A DNA stretch of 62,973 nt from Comamonadaceae bacterium 2FH (lineage in GTDB: Bacteria > Pseudomonadota > Gammaproteobacteria > Burkholderiales > Burkholderiaceae_C): contig SCMQ01000031.1 of the NCBI GenBank assembly GCA_005503335.1, positions 1-62,973 on the forward strand, given 5' to 3'. Both the position numbers and the translations under genes were made by a program. Numbering within the stretch: the stretch's first letter is position 1; the number at the start of each line of letters is the position of its first letter. The notes beneath the pieces are model-generated. The model was not told the origin of the DNA. It made no database searches and saw only the letters and a list, made by a program, of their open reading frames with translations. Below, one piece after another: positions 1-8,097 of the stretch.

Positions 1-80
1 GATTTATGTCCAGTGCAACGCGCCGCCACGCCCCAGATCGCAAGCGTTTACGCGGCCTGCCGGCCTACCCCATCCCAGAA

Positions 81-107
81 CTTCTCATAACTGGGGCCTT
101 CTCATAA
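81..107. repeat. Tandem direct decamer, recombinase-site-like
   Basis: CTTCTCATAA occurs at 81-90 and again at 98-107, a 17-nt period. The first copy is bracketed by CCCAG (74-78) and CTGGG (91-95). The look is that of arm or core sites at the ends of tyrosine-recombinase elements in betaproteobacteria, but no recombinase gene is in the window, so this is inference. Confidence 0.35.
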
Positions 108-169
108 TGGCCGACATGAGGCACGGGTAACTCACGCCACCATCGCGCCGCTGCCCCCTTGTCGCCCAC

Positions 170-201
170 AAAAAAGCCGGCGAGGCACAAGCCCCGTCGG
201 C
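170..201 (-). terminator. Intrinsic terminator reading leftward
   Basis: Read on the minus strand, an 11-bp stem (191-201 with 176-186, one A-C mismatch and one wobble) has a 4-nt loop and is followed by six T residues (175-170). No intact minus-strand gene ends just upstream, so it probably belonged to the gene whose debris lies at 202-390. Confidence 0.6.
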
Positions 202-397
202 GCAAGCTGTGGACCGTGGAGAGGTCTGCAGGACTCAGCGTGGCGCCAGCATCCACTTCGGCCGCCGCGTGCGCGTGTTGACCCAGGAAACGCAGATCGG
301 CCAACCGGCCCGGGACTTGGCTGCCACAAGGCCCAACCCCATGCTGAACGCGCATCAGGACTGGCTGGCTGGCCTGATCCGGCATGCCCGAGCCCGC

Positions 398-607
398 ATG
401 GTCATCGAACTGATGGGCAAGGACCTCGACTACGTGATGCAGATCGCCGGCTCGCCGGCCTCTGTCCCTACAATTGCCGCCACCCGCCAGGTGTTCCACG
501 CCGCCCAACAACAAGGGCTGGGTGCGCAGCACATGACTGCTGTCCTGCGGTTGTACGAACCGCAGGACAGGCTTCGACCATTGACATTCCGTCGGGAGCA
601 CGCATGA
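398..607 (+). pseudogene. C-terminal remnant of a 3-hydroxyisobutyrate dehydrogenase-like protein
   Basis: About 70 residues in this frame resemble the C-terminal NAD-binding_11 domain of the 3-hydroxyisobutyrate dehydrogenase family: a K-D-L-D-Y segment, then P-T-I-A-A, then a G-L-G-A-Q-H-M-T-A-V segment ending near R-L-Y-E. Family members are about 290 residues with an N-terminal Rossmann fold. That fold is absent, and the frame upstream (open from about 209) shows no family motif. Third codon positions are GC-rich only in this frame. The stop overlaps the next ATG by 4 nt, so the two genes were once an operon. I read it as 5'-truncated. Confidence 0.45.
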
Positions 608-1590
608 AAGCCGCTTATTACGACCGCCAGGGACCTGCCCGCGAGGTGCTGCAACTGGGTGAATGGCCCGATCCCAAGCCTGCGCCGGGCGAGGTGCGCG
701 TGCGGATTCAATGGTCGGGCGTCAACCCTTCGGACGTGAAGTCGCGACAAGGCTTGCGAGGCGGTGGCATGCCGTTTCCACGCGTGATCCCGCACAGCGA
801 CGGCATGGGTGTCATCGACGCGGTGGGCGACGGCGTGCCGGCCTCGCGCGTGGGACAGCGGGTGTGGCTGTGGAACGCCGCCTGGGGCCGCGCGCATGGC
901 ACCGCGTGCGAACTGGTGTGCCTGCCCCAGGCCCAGGCCGTGCCCTTGCCCGACGGTGTGGCAGGTGAAGCCGGGGCCTGCCTCGGCATCCCGGCGCTCA
1001 CGGCCATGCATGCCGTGCTGATGGACGGCGGCGTGGCGGGAAAGACCGTGTTCGTCGCCGGCGGGGCCGGTGCGGTGGGTCACTATGCGGTGCAGATGGC
1101 GGGCCAGTTGGGGGCCGCCCGGGTGATTACCTCCGTCAGCACCCCGGAGAAGGCCGCACTCGCGCGGGCAGCCGGTGCCGATGATGTGGTGATGTACAAG
1201 ACCGAATCCCTGGTCGAACGCGTGGCCGAACTGACGGAGGGTCGAGGCGTGGAACGCGTCATCGAGCTGGACCTGGGTGTCAATGCCGCGGCCAATCTCG
1301 AGATGCTGCGCATGGGCGGCGAATGCGTCACCTACGGCAGCAGCACGCCACTGCAGCTGCCATTCTTTCCCCTGATATCGAAGAACCTGCAGCTGAAGTT
1401 CTTCATCGTCTACCACCTTTCGCCCGAAGACCGGGCACGCGCGGTGGCCACGCTCACCCGAATGCTGGCGCGCAACCGCCTGCAGCACAACATCGCGGCG
1501 CGATTGCCACTGGATGACATCGCCACAGCCCACGAGCAGGTCGAGCAAGGCAAATTGGCCGGGAATCTGGTGCTGCAGGTCGGCGACTGA
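604..1590 (+). CDS. NADPH:quinone reductase-like zinc-type alcohol dehydrogenase family protein
   Basis: A 328-residue member of the medium-chain dehydrogenase/reductase superfamily. Residues 1-120 form the GroES-like domain (G-V-N-P-S-D-V-K near 40), and the NADPH-binding Rossmann motif A-G-G-A-G-A-V-G lies near 150. Structural-zinc cysteines are absent, which is usual for quinone reductases. The family reduces quinones or enones with NADPH; the substrate here cannot be read from sequence. The ATG overlaps the stop of the truncated dehydrogenase upstream (ATGA). It sits where queA-tgt often precede yajC in relatives, so this side of the locus may be rearranged. Confidence 0.8.
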   Translation: MKAAYYDRQGPAREVLQLGEWPDPKPAPGEVRVRIQWSGVNPSDVKSRQGLRGGGMPFPRVIPHSDGMGVIDAVGDGVPASRVGQRVWLWNAAWGRAHGTACELVCLPQAQAVPLPDGVAGEAGACLGIPALTAMHAVLMDGGVAGKTVFVAGGAGAVGHYAVQMAGQLGAARVITSVSTPEKAALARAAGADDVVMYKTESLVERVAELTEGRGVERVIELDLGVNAAANLEMLRMGGECVTYGSSTPLQLPFFPLISKNLQLKFFIVYHLSPEDRARAVATLTRMLARNRLQHNIAARLPLDDIATAHEQVEQGKLAGNLVLQVGD

Positions 1591-1773
1591 GCCGCGAGAC
1601 TTCGGGCCCCCTGCGCGCCGGCCCGGCGGCCGCGCCGGCGGCGAACCCGCCACCTTTCCCGCCCTGGGCAAGGCCATCATGGCGCCGCATACAATCCCAA
1701 GTCTTTTCCGTGCCGGCGGCCTGGCCCGCCCGCGCGGTTCCCCCATTGATCATTCCCCCGTGGAGTATTGAAC

Positions 1774-2106
1774 GTGCTGATTTCTTCCGCCTATGCCCAA
1801 ACCGCGCCCGCCGCCGCTGCCGGGGGCGACATGATGTCCTCGCTCACGAGCATGCTGCCGCTGGTGCTGATGTTCGTGGTGCTCTACTTCGTGATGATCC
1901 GTCCGCAGATGAAGAAGCAGAAGGAGCACCGCGCCATGATCGAGGCGCTGGCCAAGGGCGACGAAGTGGTCACCGCCGGCGGCCTGCTCGGCAAGGTCAC
2001 CAAGCTCGGCGACGGTTTCCTCAGCGTCGAGGTGGCCAGCGGCGTGGAAGTGCAGATGCAGCGCAGCGCCGTGGTCCAGGTGCTGCCCAAGGGCACGGTG
2101 AAGTGA
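1774..2106 (+). CDS. yajC: Preprotein translocase subunit YajC
   Basis: A small inner-membrane protein of the SecDF-YajC complex that assists SecYEG. One hydrophobic segment (residues about 25-45) is followed by the conserved R-P-Q-M-K-K-Q-K-E-H basic stretch and G-D-E-V-V-T-A-G-G. I choose GTG at 1774 (110 residues): GGAG at 1762-1765 is about 8 nt upstream of it, whereas the in-frame TTG at 1768 would be only 2 nt away. TACAAT at 1690-1695 is a possible -10 element. secD and secF follow on the same strand. Confidence 0.93.
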   Translation: MLISSAYAQTAPAAAAGGDMMSSLTSMLPLVLMFVVLYFVMIRPQMKKQKEHRAMIEALAKGDEVVTAGGLLGKVTKLGDGFLSVEVASGVEVQMQRSAVVQVLPKGTVK

Positions 2107-2166
2107 AGCCCCGTCCGGCAGGGCCTGGTGCCTGCCGGCGTTAGCCAGTAGCGAAAAAGCGCGATC

Positions 2167-4062
2167 ATGAACCGTTACCCGGTCTGGAAGTACGCGATCA
2201 TCGTGATCGCGCTGTTGATGGGGGCGATCTACACGCTGCCCAATTTCTTCGGCGAGGCGCCTGCCGTGCAGGTGTCCTCGGGCAAGGCCACGGTGCGCGT
2301 GGACAGCGCCACGCAGGCCCGCGTCGAGCAGGCGCTGCAGGCGGCCGGGCTGCGCGCCGAGGCGATCGCCTTCGACGGCCAGTCGGTGCGCGCGCGCTTC
2401 GACAGCACCGACAACCAGCTCAAGGCCAAGGACGCGATCCAGAAAGCCCTGATCCCTGACCCGGCCGACCCCGCCTACGTGGTGGCGCTGAACCTGGTGC
2501 CGCGCTCGCCGGCCTGGCTGTCGGCCCTGCACGCCGCGCCCATGTACCTGGGCCTGGACCTGCGCGGCGGCGTGCACTTCATGCTGCAGGTGGACATGCC
2601 CGCGGCGCTGACCAAGCGCGCCGACGCGCTGGCCGGCGACATCCGCACCGCGCTGCGCGAGAAGGACGTGCGCCACGGCGGCATCAGCCGCAACGGCCAG
2701 CAGATCGAGCTGCGCCTGCGCGACACCGCCACGCTGGACGCCGCCAGGCGCGTGATCCGCGAGCAACTCCCCGAGCTCGAGCTGGTCGATGCGCCCGAGG
2801 GCGGCGAATACAAGCTCACGGCGACCATACGCGTCGACGCCGCGCGCAAGGTGCAGGAGCAGGCGCTCAAGCAGAACATCACCACGCTGCACAACCGTAT
2901 CAACGAGCTCGGCGTGGCCGAGCCGGTGATCCAGCAGCAGGGCCTGGACCGCATCGTGGTGCAGCTGCCCGGCGTGCAGGACACGGCCAAGGCCAAGGAC
3001 ATCCTGGGCCGCACCGCCACGCTGGAGGTGCGCATGGTCGACGAGAGCGCCGAGGCGCGCTCGGCCGAGATGGGGAGCGGCCCGGTGCCGTTCGGCGACG
3101 AGCGCTACCTGGACCGCAACGGCCAGGCCGTGATCGTCAAGAAGCAGGTGATCCTGACCGGCGAGAACCTGACCGACGCCCAGCCGGGCTTCGACAACCA
3201 GACCCAGGAGCCCACGGTCAACCTCTCGCTGGACGCCAAGGGCGCGCGTATCTTCAAGGACGTGACGCGCGAGAACGTGGGCAAGCGCATGGCCATCCTG
3301 CTGTTCGAGAAGGGCAAGGGCGAGGTCGTCACCGCGCCCGTGATCCGCACCGAGATCGGCGGCGGCCGCGTGCAGATCTCCGGCCGCATGACCACGATGG
3401 AAGCCAACGACACCGCGCTGCTGCTGCGCGCCGGCAGCCTGGCCGCGCCCATGGAGATCATCGAGGAGCGCACCATAGGCCCCAGCCTGGGCGCCGAGAA
3501 CATCGCCAAGGGCTTCAACAGCGTGACCTGGGGCTTCCTGGTGATCGCGGCCTTCATGTGCGTCTACTACATGGTGTTCGGCCTGTTCTCCAGCGTGGCG
3601 CTGGCCGTGAACCTGCTGCTGCTGGTGGCCGTGCTGTCCATGCTGCAGGCCACGCTGACCCTGCCCGGCATGGCCGCCATGGCCCTGGCCCTGGGCATGG
3701 CCATCGACTCCAACGTGCTGATCAACGAGCGCGTGCGCGAGGAGCTGCGCGGCGGCGCCTCGCCGCAGGCCGCCATCCACGCCGGCTACGACCGCGCCTG
3801 GGCCACCATCCTGGACTCCAACATCACGACCCTGATCGCGGGCGTGGCGCTGCTGGCCTTCGGCTCCGGCCCGGTGCGCGGCTTCGCCGTGGTGCATTGC
3901 ATAGGCATCCTGACCTCGATGTTCTCGGCCGTGTTCTTCTCGCGCGGACTGGTCAACCTCTGGTATGGTCGGCAAAAGAAGCTCAAGGCCGTGTCGATCG
4001 GCACGGTCTGGCGTCCCGCCGGCGAGGCCGGGGCGCAGGACAACAACCGTCCGGCCGCTTGA
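2167..4062 (+). CDS. secD: Protein translocase subunit SecD
   Basis: An inner-membrane RND-family protein of 631 residues that works with SecF to pull exported proteins out of SecYEG using the proton gradient. An N-terminal membrane anchor, the D-L-R-G-G-V-H-F motif (about 130), a large periplasmic domain and a C-terminal block of membrane helices can be seen. The last block carries the family motif with A-L-G-M-A-I-D-S-N-V-L-I-N-E-R. Length is normal for the family. It lies 60 bp after yajC and 12 bp before secF, one operon. Confidence 0.97.
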   Translation: MNRYPVWKYAIIVIALLMGAIYTLPNFFGEAPAVQVSSGKATVRVDSATQARVEQALQAAGLRAEAIAFDGQSVRARFDSTDNQLKAKDAIQKALIPDPADPAYVVALNLVPRSPAWLSALHAAPMYLGLDLRGGVHFMLQVDMPAALTKRADALAGDIRTALREKDVRHGGISRNGQQIELRLRDTATLDAARRVIREQLPELELVDAPEGGEYKLTATIRVDAARKVQEQALKQNITTLHNRINELGVAEPVIQQQGLDRIVVQLPGVQDTAKAKDILGRTATLEVRMVDESAEARSAEMGSGPVPFGDERYLDRNGQAVIVKKQVILTGENLTDAQPGFDNQTQEPTVNLSLDAKGARIFKDVTRENVGKRMAILLFEKGKGEVVTAPVIRTEIGGGRVQISGRMTTMEANDTALLLRAGSLAAPMEIIEERTIGPSLGAENIAKGFNSVTWGFLVIAAFMCVYYMVFGLFSSVALAVNLLLLVAVLSMLQATLTLPGMAAMALALGMAIDSNVLINERVREELRGGASPQAAIHAGYDRAWATILDSNITTLIAGVALLAFGSGPVRGFAVVHCIGILTSMFSAVFFSRGLVNLWYGRQKKLKAVSIGTVWRPAGEAGAQDNNRPAA

Positions 4063-4074
4063 GGGAGCAGCACC

Positions 4075-5028
4075 ATGGAATTCTTTAAGATCCGCCGCGA
4101 CATCCCGTTCATGAGGCACGCGTTGGTGTTCAACGTGATTTCCCTCGTGACCTTCCTGCTCGCGGTCTTCTTCCTGTTCTCGCGCGGCCTGCACCTGTCG
4201 GTGGAGTTCACCGGCGGCACCGTGATGGAGGTCAGCTACAGCCAGCCGGCCGATCTGGGCAAGGTGCGCGGCCTGGTCTCGGGCCTGGGCTACAACGACG
4301 TGCAGGTGCAGAACTTCGGCACCGCGCGCGACGTGATGATCCGCCTGCCGGCGCAAAAGGGCGTGAGCTCGGCCCAGCAGAGCGAGCGTGTCATGGCGGC
4401 GCTCAAGGCCGACAATGCCCAGGCCCAGCTGCGCCGCACCGAGTTCGTCGGGCCCCAGGTTGGCGAGGAGCTCGCGGCCGACGGCCTGAAGGCCCTGGCC
4501 TTCGTGGTGGCCGGCATCATGATCTACTTGGCGCTGCGCTTCGAGTGGAAGTTCGCCGTCGCGGCCATCGTCGCCAACCTGCACGACGTGATCATCATCC
4601 TGGGCTTCTTCGCCTTCTTCCAGTGGGAGTTCTCGCTGGCGGTGCTGGCGGCGGTGCTGGCCGTGCTGGGCTACTCGGTCAACGAGTCGGTGGTGATCTT
4701 CGACCGCATCCGCGAGAACTTCCGGCGTTTTCGCAAGATGGACACGGTGCAAATCATCGACAACGCCATCACCTCGACCATCAGCCGCACCATCATCACG
4801 CACGGCTCGACCCAGATCATGGTGCTGTCCATGCTGCTGTTCGGCGGCGAGACCCTGCACTACTTCGCGATGGCGCTGACCATAGGCATCTGTTTCGGCA
4901 TCTACTCCTCGGTGTTCGTGGCCGCGGCCATCGCCATGTGGCTGGGCATCAAGCGCGAGGACCTGGTCAAGGCGGCGCCCAAGAAGGACGGCGACCCCGG
5001 CGACCCGAACGCCGGCGCCACCGTCTGA
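4075..5028 (+). CDS. secF: Protein translocase subunit SecF
   Basis: Partner of SecD, 317 residues. It shows an N-terminal helix, F-T-G-G-T-V-M-E-V after it, and a C-terminal five-helix block with L-G-Y-S-V-N-E-S-V-V-I-F-D-R-I-R-E-N, the RND motif that matches the one in SecD. The C-terminus is hydrophilic and cytoplasmic. An AGGGAGCAG ribosome-binding site precedes the ATG. It closes the yajC-secD-secF operon; the next gene starts 55 bp on and may be co-transcribed. Confidence 0.97.
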   Translation: MEFFKIRRDIPFMRHALVFNVISLVTFLLAVFFLFSRGLHLSVEFTGGTVMEVSYSQPADLGKVRGLVSGLGYNDVQVQNFGTARDVMIRLPAQKGVSSAQQSERVMAALKADNAQAQLRRTEFVGPQVGEELAADGLKALAFVVAGIMIYLALRFEWKFAVAAIVANLHDVIIILGFFAFFQWEFSLAVLAAVLAVLGYSVNESVVIFDRIRENFRRFRKMDTVQIIDNAITSTISRTIITHGSTQIMVLSMLLFGGETLHYFAMALTIGICFGIYSSVFVAAAIAMWLGIKREDLVKAAPKKDGDPGDPNAGATV

Positions 5029-5083
5029 GGGCCGGTTTGCCACGCGGCTGCATTGCCAAGACGCTTGAACAGGCTCTGAGCCC

Positions 5084-7363
5084 ATGACCGCTCCGCGTGC
5101 CCTGTCCCACGGTGGGCTGCTGGCCCGCCAGGCGCGCGCCCGCTTCGTCGCCGAAGTCGACCAGGCGCTGCCCGAGCTGGGGCGCGTGGCTCTCGAGCGC
5201 CTGGGCGCCCTGGCCGCCCAGTCGGCCCCCGCGCAGGAACTCAGCGAGCGGCGCCAGGCCCTGCTGGCCTTCCAGCGCCTGCACGAGGCCTGGGTCGATG
5301 CCGTGCGGCGCGCCTGGCGGCAGCCCGGCGCGTCGGCCCCCCGCCCGCCCTCCGACGTGCTCGAGCTGATCGACAACGAGGAGGTCGAGACCCGGATCCA
5401 GGTCTCGCGCCTGGCCCTGGCGCTCGGCGACACGGTCAACTCGGAGCTCAACGACCTGCGCCTGCGCGTGCTGCAGCTCGAGGGCCAGCGCGAGCTGGCC
5501 GCCGACGACGCCTTCCGTCCGGAGCAGCTGGCGCGCGCCCTGCTCGAGCAGTGGGTGGCCTGCGGCCTGGCGCGCGACAGCTGGACGCTGGTGCAGCAGC
5601 TGCTGCGCGAGCCGCTGGTGCAGCGCCTGCTGGAGGCCTACCACCACGCCAACGAATTCCTGGTGCAGCAGGGCGTGATGCCCGAGATCGACCTGAGGCC
5701 CTTCTTGCGGCGCGGCGGCGAGGCCGCCACGCCCAGCCGGCCGGCCCCGCTGGCGCCCGCCGCGCCGGCGCCGGCCGCCACTCGGCTCGCGCCCCCGCCC
5801 AGCGAGCGCGGCCGCGCCGGTGCTGCCGCCGCCGCCGGGCGCATGGTCGAGCCGACCGCGCAGACACGCCTGATGGCCCCGGCGACGCCGCCAGCCGGCG
5901 CCCGCTCGGCCGCCAGCCAGGCGGCGCAGGGCGTGCTGGGCCAGCTCAGGCGCCTGCTCGGCGAGCGCGTGGGGCCTGGCGATGCGACGCGGCGCAGCGG
6001 GCTGTCGCCGGCGCTGACCCAGGCCCTGACCCAGGCCGGCACGGCCTCCGGCCCGCTTGACGGCGGCGAGGGCCTGGCGCAGCTGCAGCTCGAGCTGCGC
6101 CAGCGCAGTGCCGAGCTCAAGCGCAAGGCCGGCACGGCGGGCGAGAAGGCGACGGTCGAGGTCGTCGCCCTGATGTTCCAGAGCATCCTGGCCGAGGAGC
6201 GCATTCCGGCCAGCGTGCGCGTGTGGTTCGCGCGGCTGCAGATGCCGGTGCTGCGCGTGGCCCTGGCCGAGCCCGAGTTCTTCGGCACGCTCGAGCACCC
6301 GGCGCGGCAGCTGATCGACCGCATGGGCTCCTGCGCCCTGGGTTTCGACGCCGGCGTGAGCGGCGGCCGCGCGCTGGAGGCCGAGGTCCGGCGCGTGGTC
6401 CAGGTGATCGAGCAGTACCCCGAGACCGGGCGCCGCGTGTTCCAGCTGGTGCTCGACGAGTTCCAGCAGTTCCTGGCGCGCGCCCTGCTCGGCACCGAGC
6501 GCACGCAGCGCGTGGTCAGCGTGGTCCAGCAGGTGGAGCAGAAGGAGACGCTGGCGATCCAGTACACCATCGAGCTGCGCAAGCTACTGGGCAGCGTGCC
6601 GGTGCGCCCCGAGATCCGGGAGTTCCTGTTCAAGGTCTGGGCCGAGGTGCTGGCCGTGGCGGCCGTGCGGCACGGCGCCCAGCATGCCGACACGCTGATG
6701 CTCAAGCGCGCCGCCACCGACCTGCTGTGGACCGCCAGCGCCAAGCCGCAGCGCAGCGACCGCGCCCGCGTGGTGCAGGAGCTGCCGCAATTGCTGCAGC
6801 GCTTGCGCCAGGGCATGTCGCTGCTGGGCCTGCCGGCCCAGGAGCAGGAGGGGAACCTCAAGCTGATCAGCGACACCGTGGCCGAGGCTTTCCTCTCGCG
6901 CGCCGAGCTGATCCCGCAGGACCAGCTGGACGAGATGGCGCGCCGGCTGGCCAGCCTGGACGACGTGGTCGGCGATGCGGCTGGCGACATCGAGCTCGAC
7001 GCGGGCAGCCTGGAGATGATGCCGGGGTTCGAGCATGCGGCCATCGAGGTGGTGGCCGACGGCGGCGCCCAGGCGAGCGAGGCCATGCTGGCCCGGGCGC
7101 AGGAGCTGCAGCCCGGCCACTGGTTCACGCTGGACCGCAACAGCGAGGTCAAGCCGGTGCAGTTCGTCTGGCGCAGCGCACGCCGCCAATTGCACCTGTT
7201 CGTCGCGGCCGACGGCCGCACCTGCCTGTTCCAGACCCGGCGTCTGGCCGCCTACCTGCAGGCCGGCCTGCTGGTGCCGGCCGAGGACGAGGCCCTGACG
7301 GTGCGCGCGACCCGCGCGGCCCTGGCCAAGCTCGAGGCCAATCCGGACCGGCTGCTGAGTTGA
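5084..7363 (+). CDS. DUF1631 domain-containing protein
   Basis: A large protein of 759 residues with no signal peptide or membrane helix. It is rich in Ala, Gln, Glu and Leu and looks helical, with an Ala/Pro-rich linker at about 225-280. The overall pattern matches DUF1631, a family of uncharacterised cytoplasmic proteins mainly of beta- and gammaproteobacteria. A C-terminal segment (about 675-740, with W-F-T-L and V-Q-F-V-W-R) looks like a small beta-rich domain reminiscent of PilZ-like or DUF1631 tails. Function is unknown. It lies 55 bp after secF on the same strand. Confidence 0.75.
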   Translation: MTAPRALSHGGLLARQARARFVAEVDQALPELGRVALERLGALAAQSAPAQELSERRQALLAFQRLHEAWVDAVRRAWRQPGASAPRPPSDVLELIDNEEVETRIQVSRLALALGDTVNSELNDLRLRVLQLEGQRELAADDAFRPEQLARALLEQWVACGLARDSWTLVQQLLREPLVQRLLEAYHHANEFLVQQGVMPEIDLRPFLRRGGEAATPSRPAPLAPAAPAPAATRLAPPPSERGRAGAAAAAGRMVEPTAQTRLMAPATPPAGARSAASQAAQGVLGQLRRLLGERVGPGDATRRSGLSPALTQALTQAGTASGPLDGGEGLAQLQLELRQRSAELKRKAGTAGEKATVEVVALMFQSILAEERIPASVRVWFARLQMPVLRVALAEPEFFGTLEHPARQLIDRMGSCALGFDAGVSGGRALEAEVRRVVQVIEQYPETGRRVFQLVLDEFQQFLARALLGTERTQRVVSVVQQVEQKETLAIQYTIELRKLLGSVPVRPEIREFLFKVWAEVLAVAAVRHGAQHADTLMLKRAATDLLWTASAKPQRSDRARVVQELPQLLQRLRQGMSLLGLPAQEQEGNLKLISDTVAEAFLSRAELIPQDQLDEMARRLASLDDVVGDAAGDIELDAGSLEMMPGFEHAAIEVVADGGAQASEAMLARAQELQPGHWFTLDRNSEVKPVQFVWRSARRQLHLFVAADGRTCLFQTRRLAAYLQAGLLVPAEDEALTVRATRAALAKLEANPDRLLS

Positions 7364-7367
7364 GGCT

Positions 7368-7540
7368 CAGACCGGCGCCGGGCCGCCCCAAGCCGGTCTG
7401 GGCCCCCTCGGGGCCGGGCCGAAGCGTGATGCCTCGGAACGTGCATAGCGCAGGCCCGGCATGGGCTCGCTACGCTGTACAGCTTCGCGCACGGACGCTG
7501 CGCGAGCCCAGCGAGGACACGCAGTGCCGAGCCTGGGGGC
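7368..7540. repeat. Dispersed intergenic repeat, copy 1 (long form)
   Basis: This 173-bp stretch fills the convergent gap between the DUF1631 gene and smg. It shares long blocks with 33945-34026: GACCGGCGCCGGGCCG, then AAGCGT-ATGCCTCGGAACG, then GCGAGGACACGCAGTGCCGA. This copy has two extra segments, one between two GCCGGGCCG repeats and one containing an inverted repeat TGGGCTCGC / GCGAGCCCA. It also starts with a hairpin CAGACCGG (7368-7375) / CCGGTCTG (7393-7400). The right end abuts the smg stop codon. Confidence 0.75.
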
Positions 7541-7542
7541 CA

Positions 7543-8052
7543 TCAGTGCGCGACGCGATCCTGGTGGTCGTCGCAGAGTTCGTCTAGTACCAGGGCGTCG
7601 GGCTCGGTGCCGAAGCTCCAGTAGACCATCAGCACGACGATCTTGAGGTCGTCCAGGCGCATAGGGTGGCCTGGCACGGCCATGGCGCGGTCGAGCACGA
7701 TCTCGCGCAGCACCGGGGGCAGCACGCCGGCCGACTCGAGGAAGCAGACGAAGCCCAGGCATTCGGCGCCCAGATGGGCCTGCTCGGCCACGGAATACAC
7801 GCGCAGGCTGTGCGCGGAGGGCTGGGTGGGCGGGGTCTGAGTCAGGGGGATGCCGGTGCGCTCGGGCGCCGCGCCGTCGGCCAGCCGCGTGTCGCGGGCC
7901 GCCAGGTTCAGACCGTTCAGCCAGGCCAGGGCCTGCTGGATCTCGTCCGGGTCGAAGCCGGCGGCGCTGAGCTTGCGCCCCAGCTGCGGCAGCTCGGGGC
8001 ATGCCTCGCCTCGCCAGTAGTTTTCGTAGACGAACACGAGCACTTCAAACAT
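7543..8052 (-). CDS. smg: DUF494 family protein Smg
   Basis: A 169-residue Smg-family (DUF494) protein. It begins M-F-E-V-L-V-F-V-Y-E-N-Y, typical of the family, has an E-I-Q-Q-A-L-A-W-L segment near 40-50, and ends in an acidic, Asp-rich helix. Smg sits next to dprA in most beta- and gammaproteobacteria; its molecular role is unknown. The arrangement here, downstream of dprA on the minus strand, is the expected one. A 45-bp gap separates it from dprA. Confidence 0.9.
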   Translation of the reverse strand: MFEVLVFVYENYWRGEACPELPQLGRKLSAAGFDPDEIQQALAWLNGLNLAARDTRLADGAAPERTGIPLTQTPPTQPSAHSLRVYSVAEQAHLGAECLGFVCFLESAGVLPPVLREIVLDRAMAVPGHPMRLDDLKIVVLMVYWSFGTEPDALVLDELCDDHQDRVAH

Positions 8053-8097
8053 GGCCCCAATATAGCCTAGAAGTTCCGGCGCCTTTAGGGGCCGGCC

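Larger units (their letters stand above)
1..397. other. Left-edge stretch without an intact gene
   Basis: No intact gene is recognisable here. The stretch holds two direct copies of a decamer (81-107), a leftward hairpin with a T-run (170-201), and minus-strand translation around 210-340 that weakly resembles the C-terminus of a family III (CaiB/BaiF) CoA-transferase, with an L-G-Q-H motif followed by an L-S-P-A-D-L segment. That reading frame runs on through the hairpin, so any such gene is broken. I infer a rearrangement or mobile-element boundary near a contig end. Confidence 0.4.

Noticed and set aside
1750-5451. A very long minus-strand open frame opposite yajC-secD-secF
   Set aside because: It is a shadow of GC-rich coding DNA. 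The plus strand carries well-recognised proteins and the antisense translation is low-complexity.
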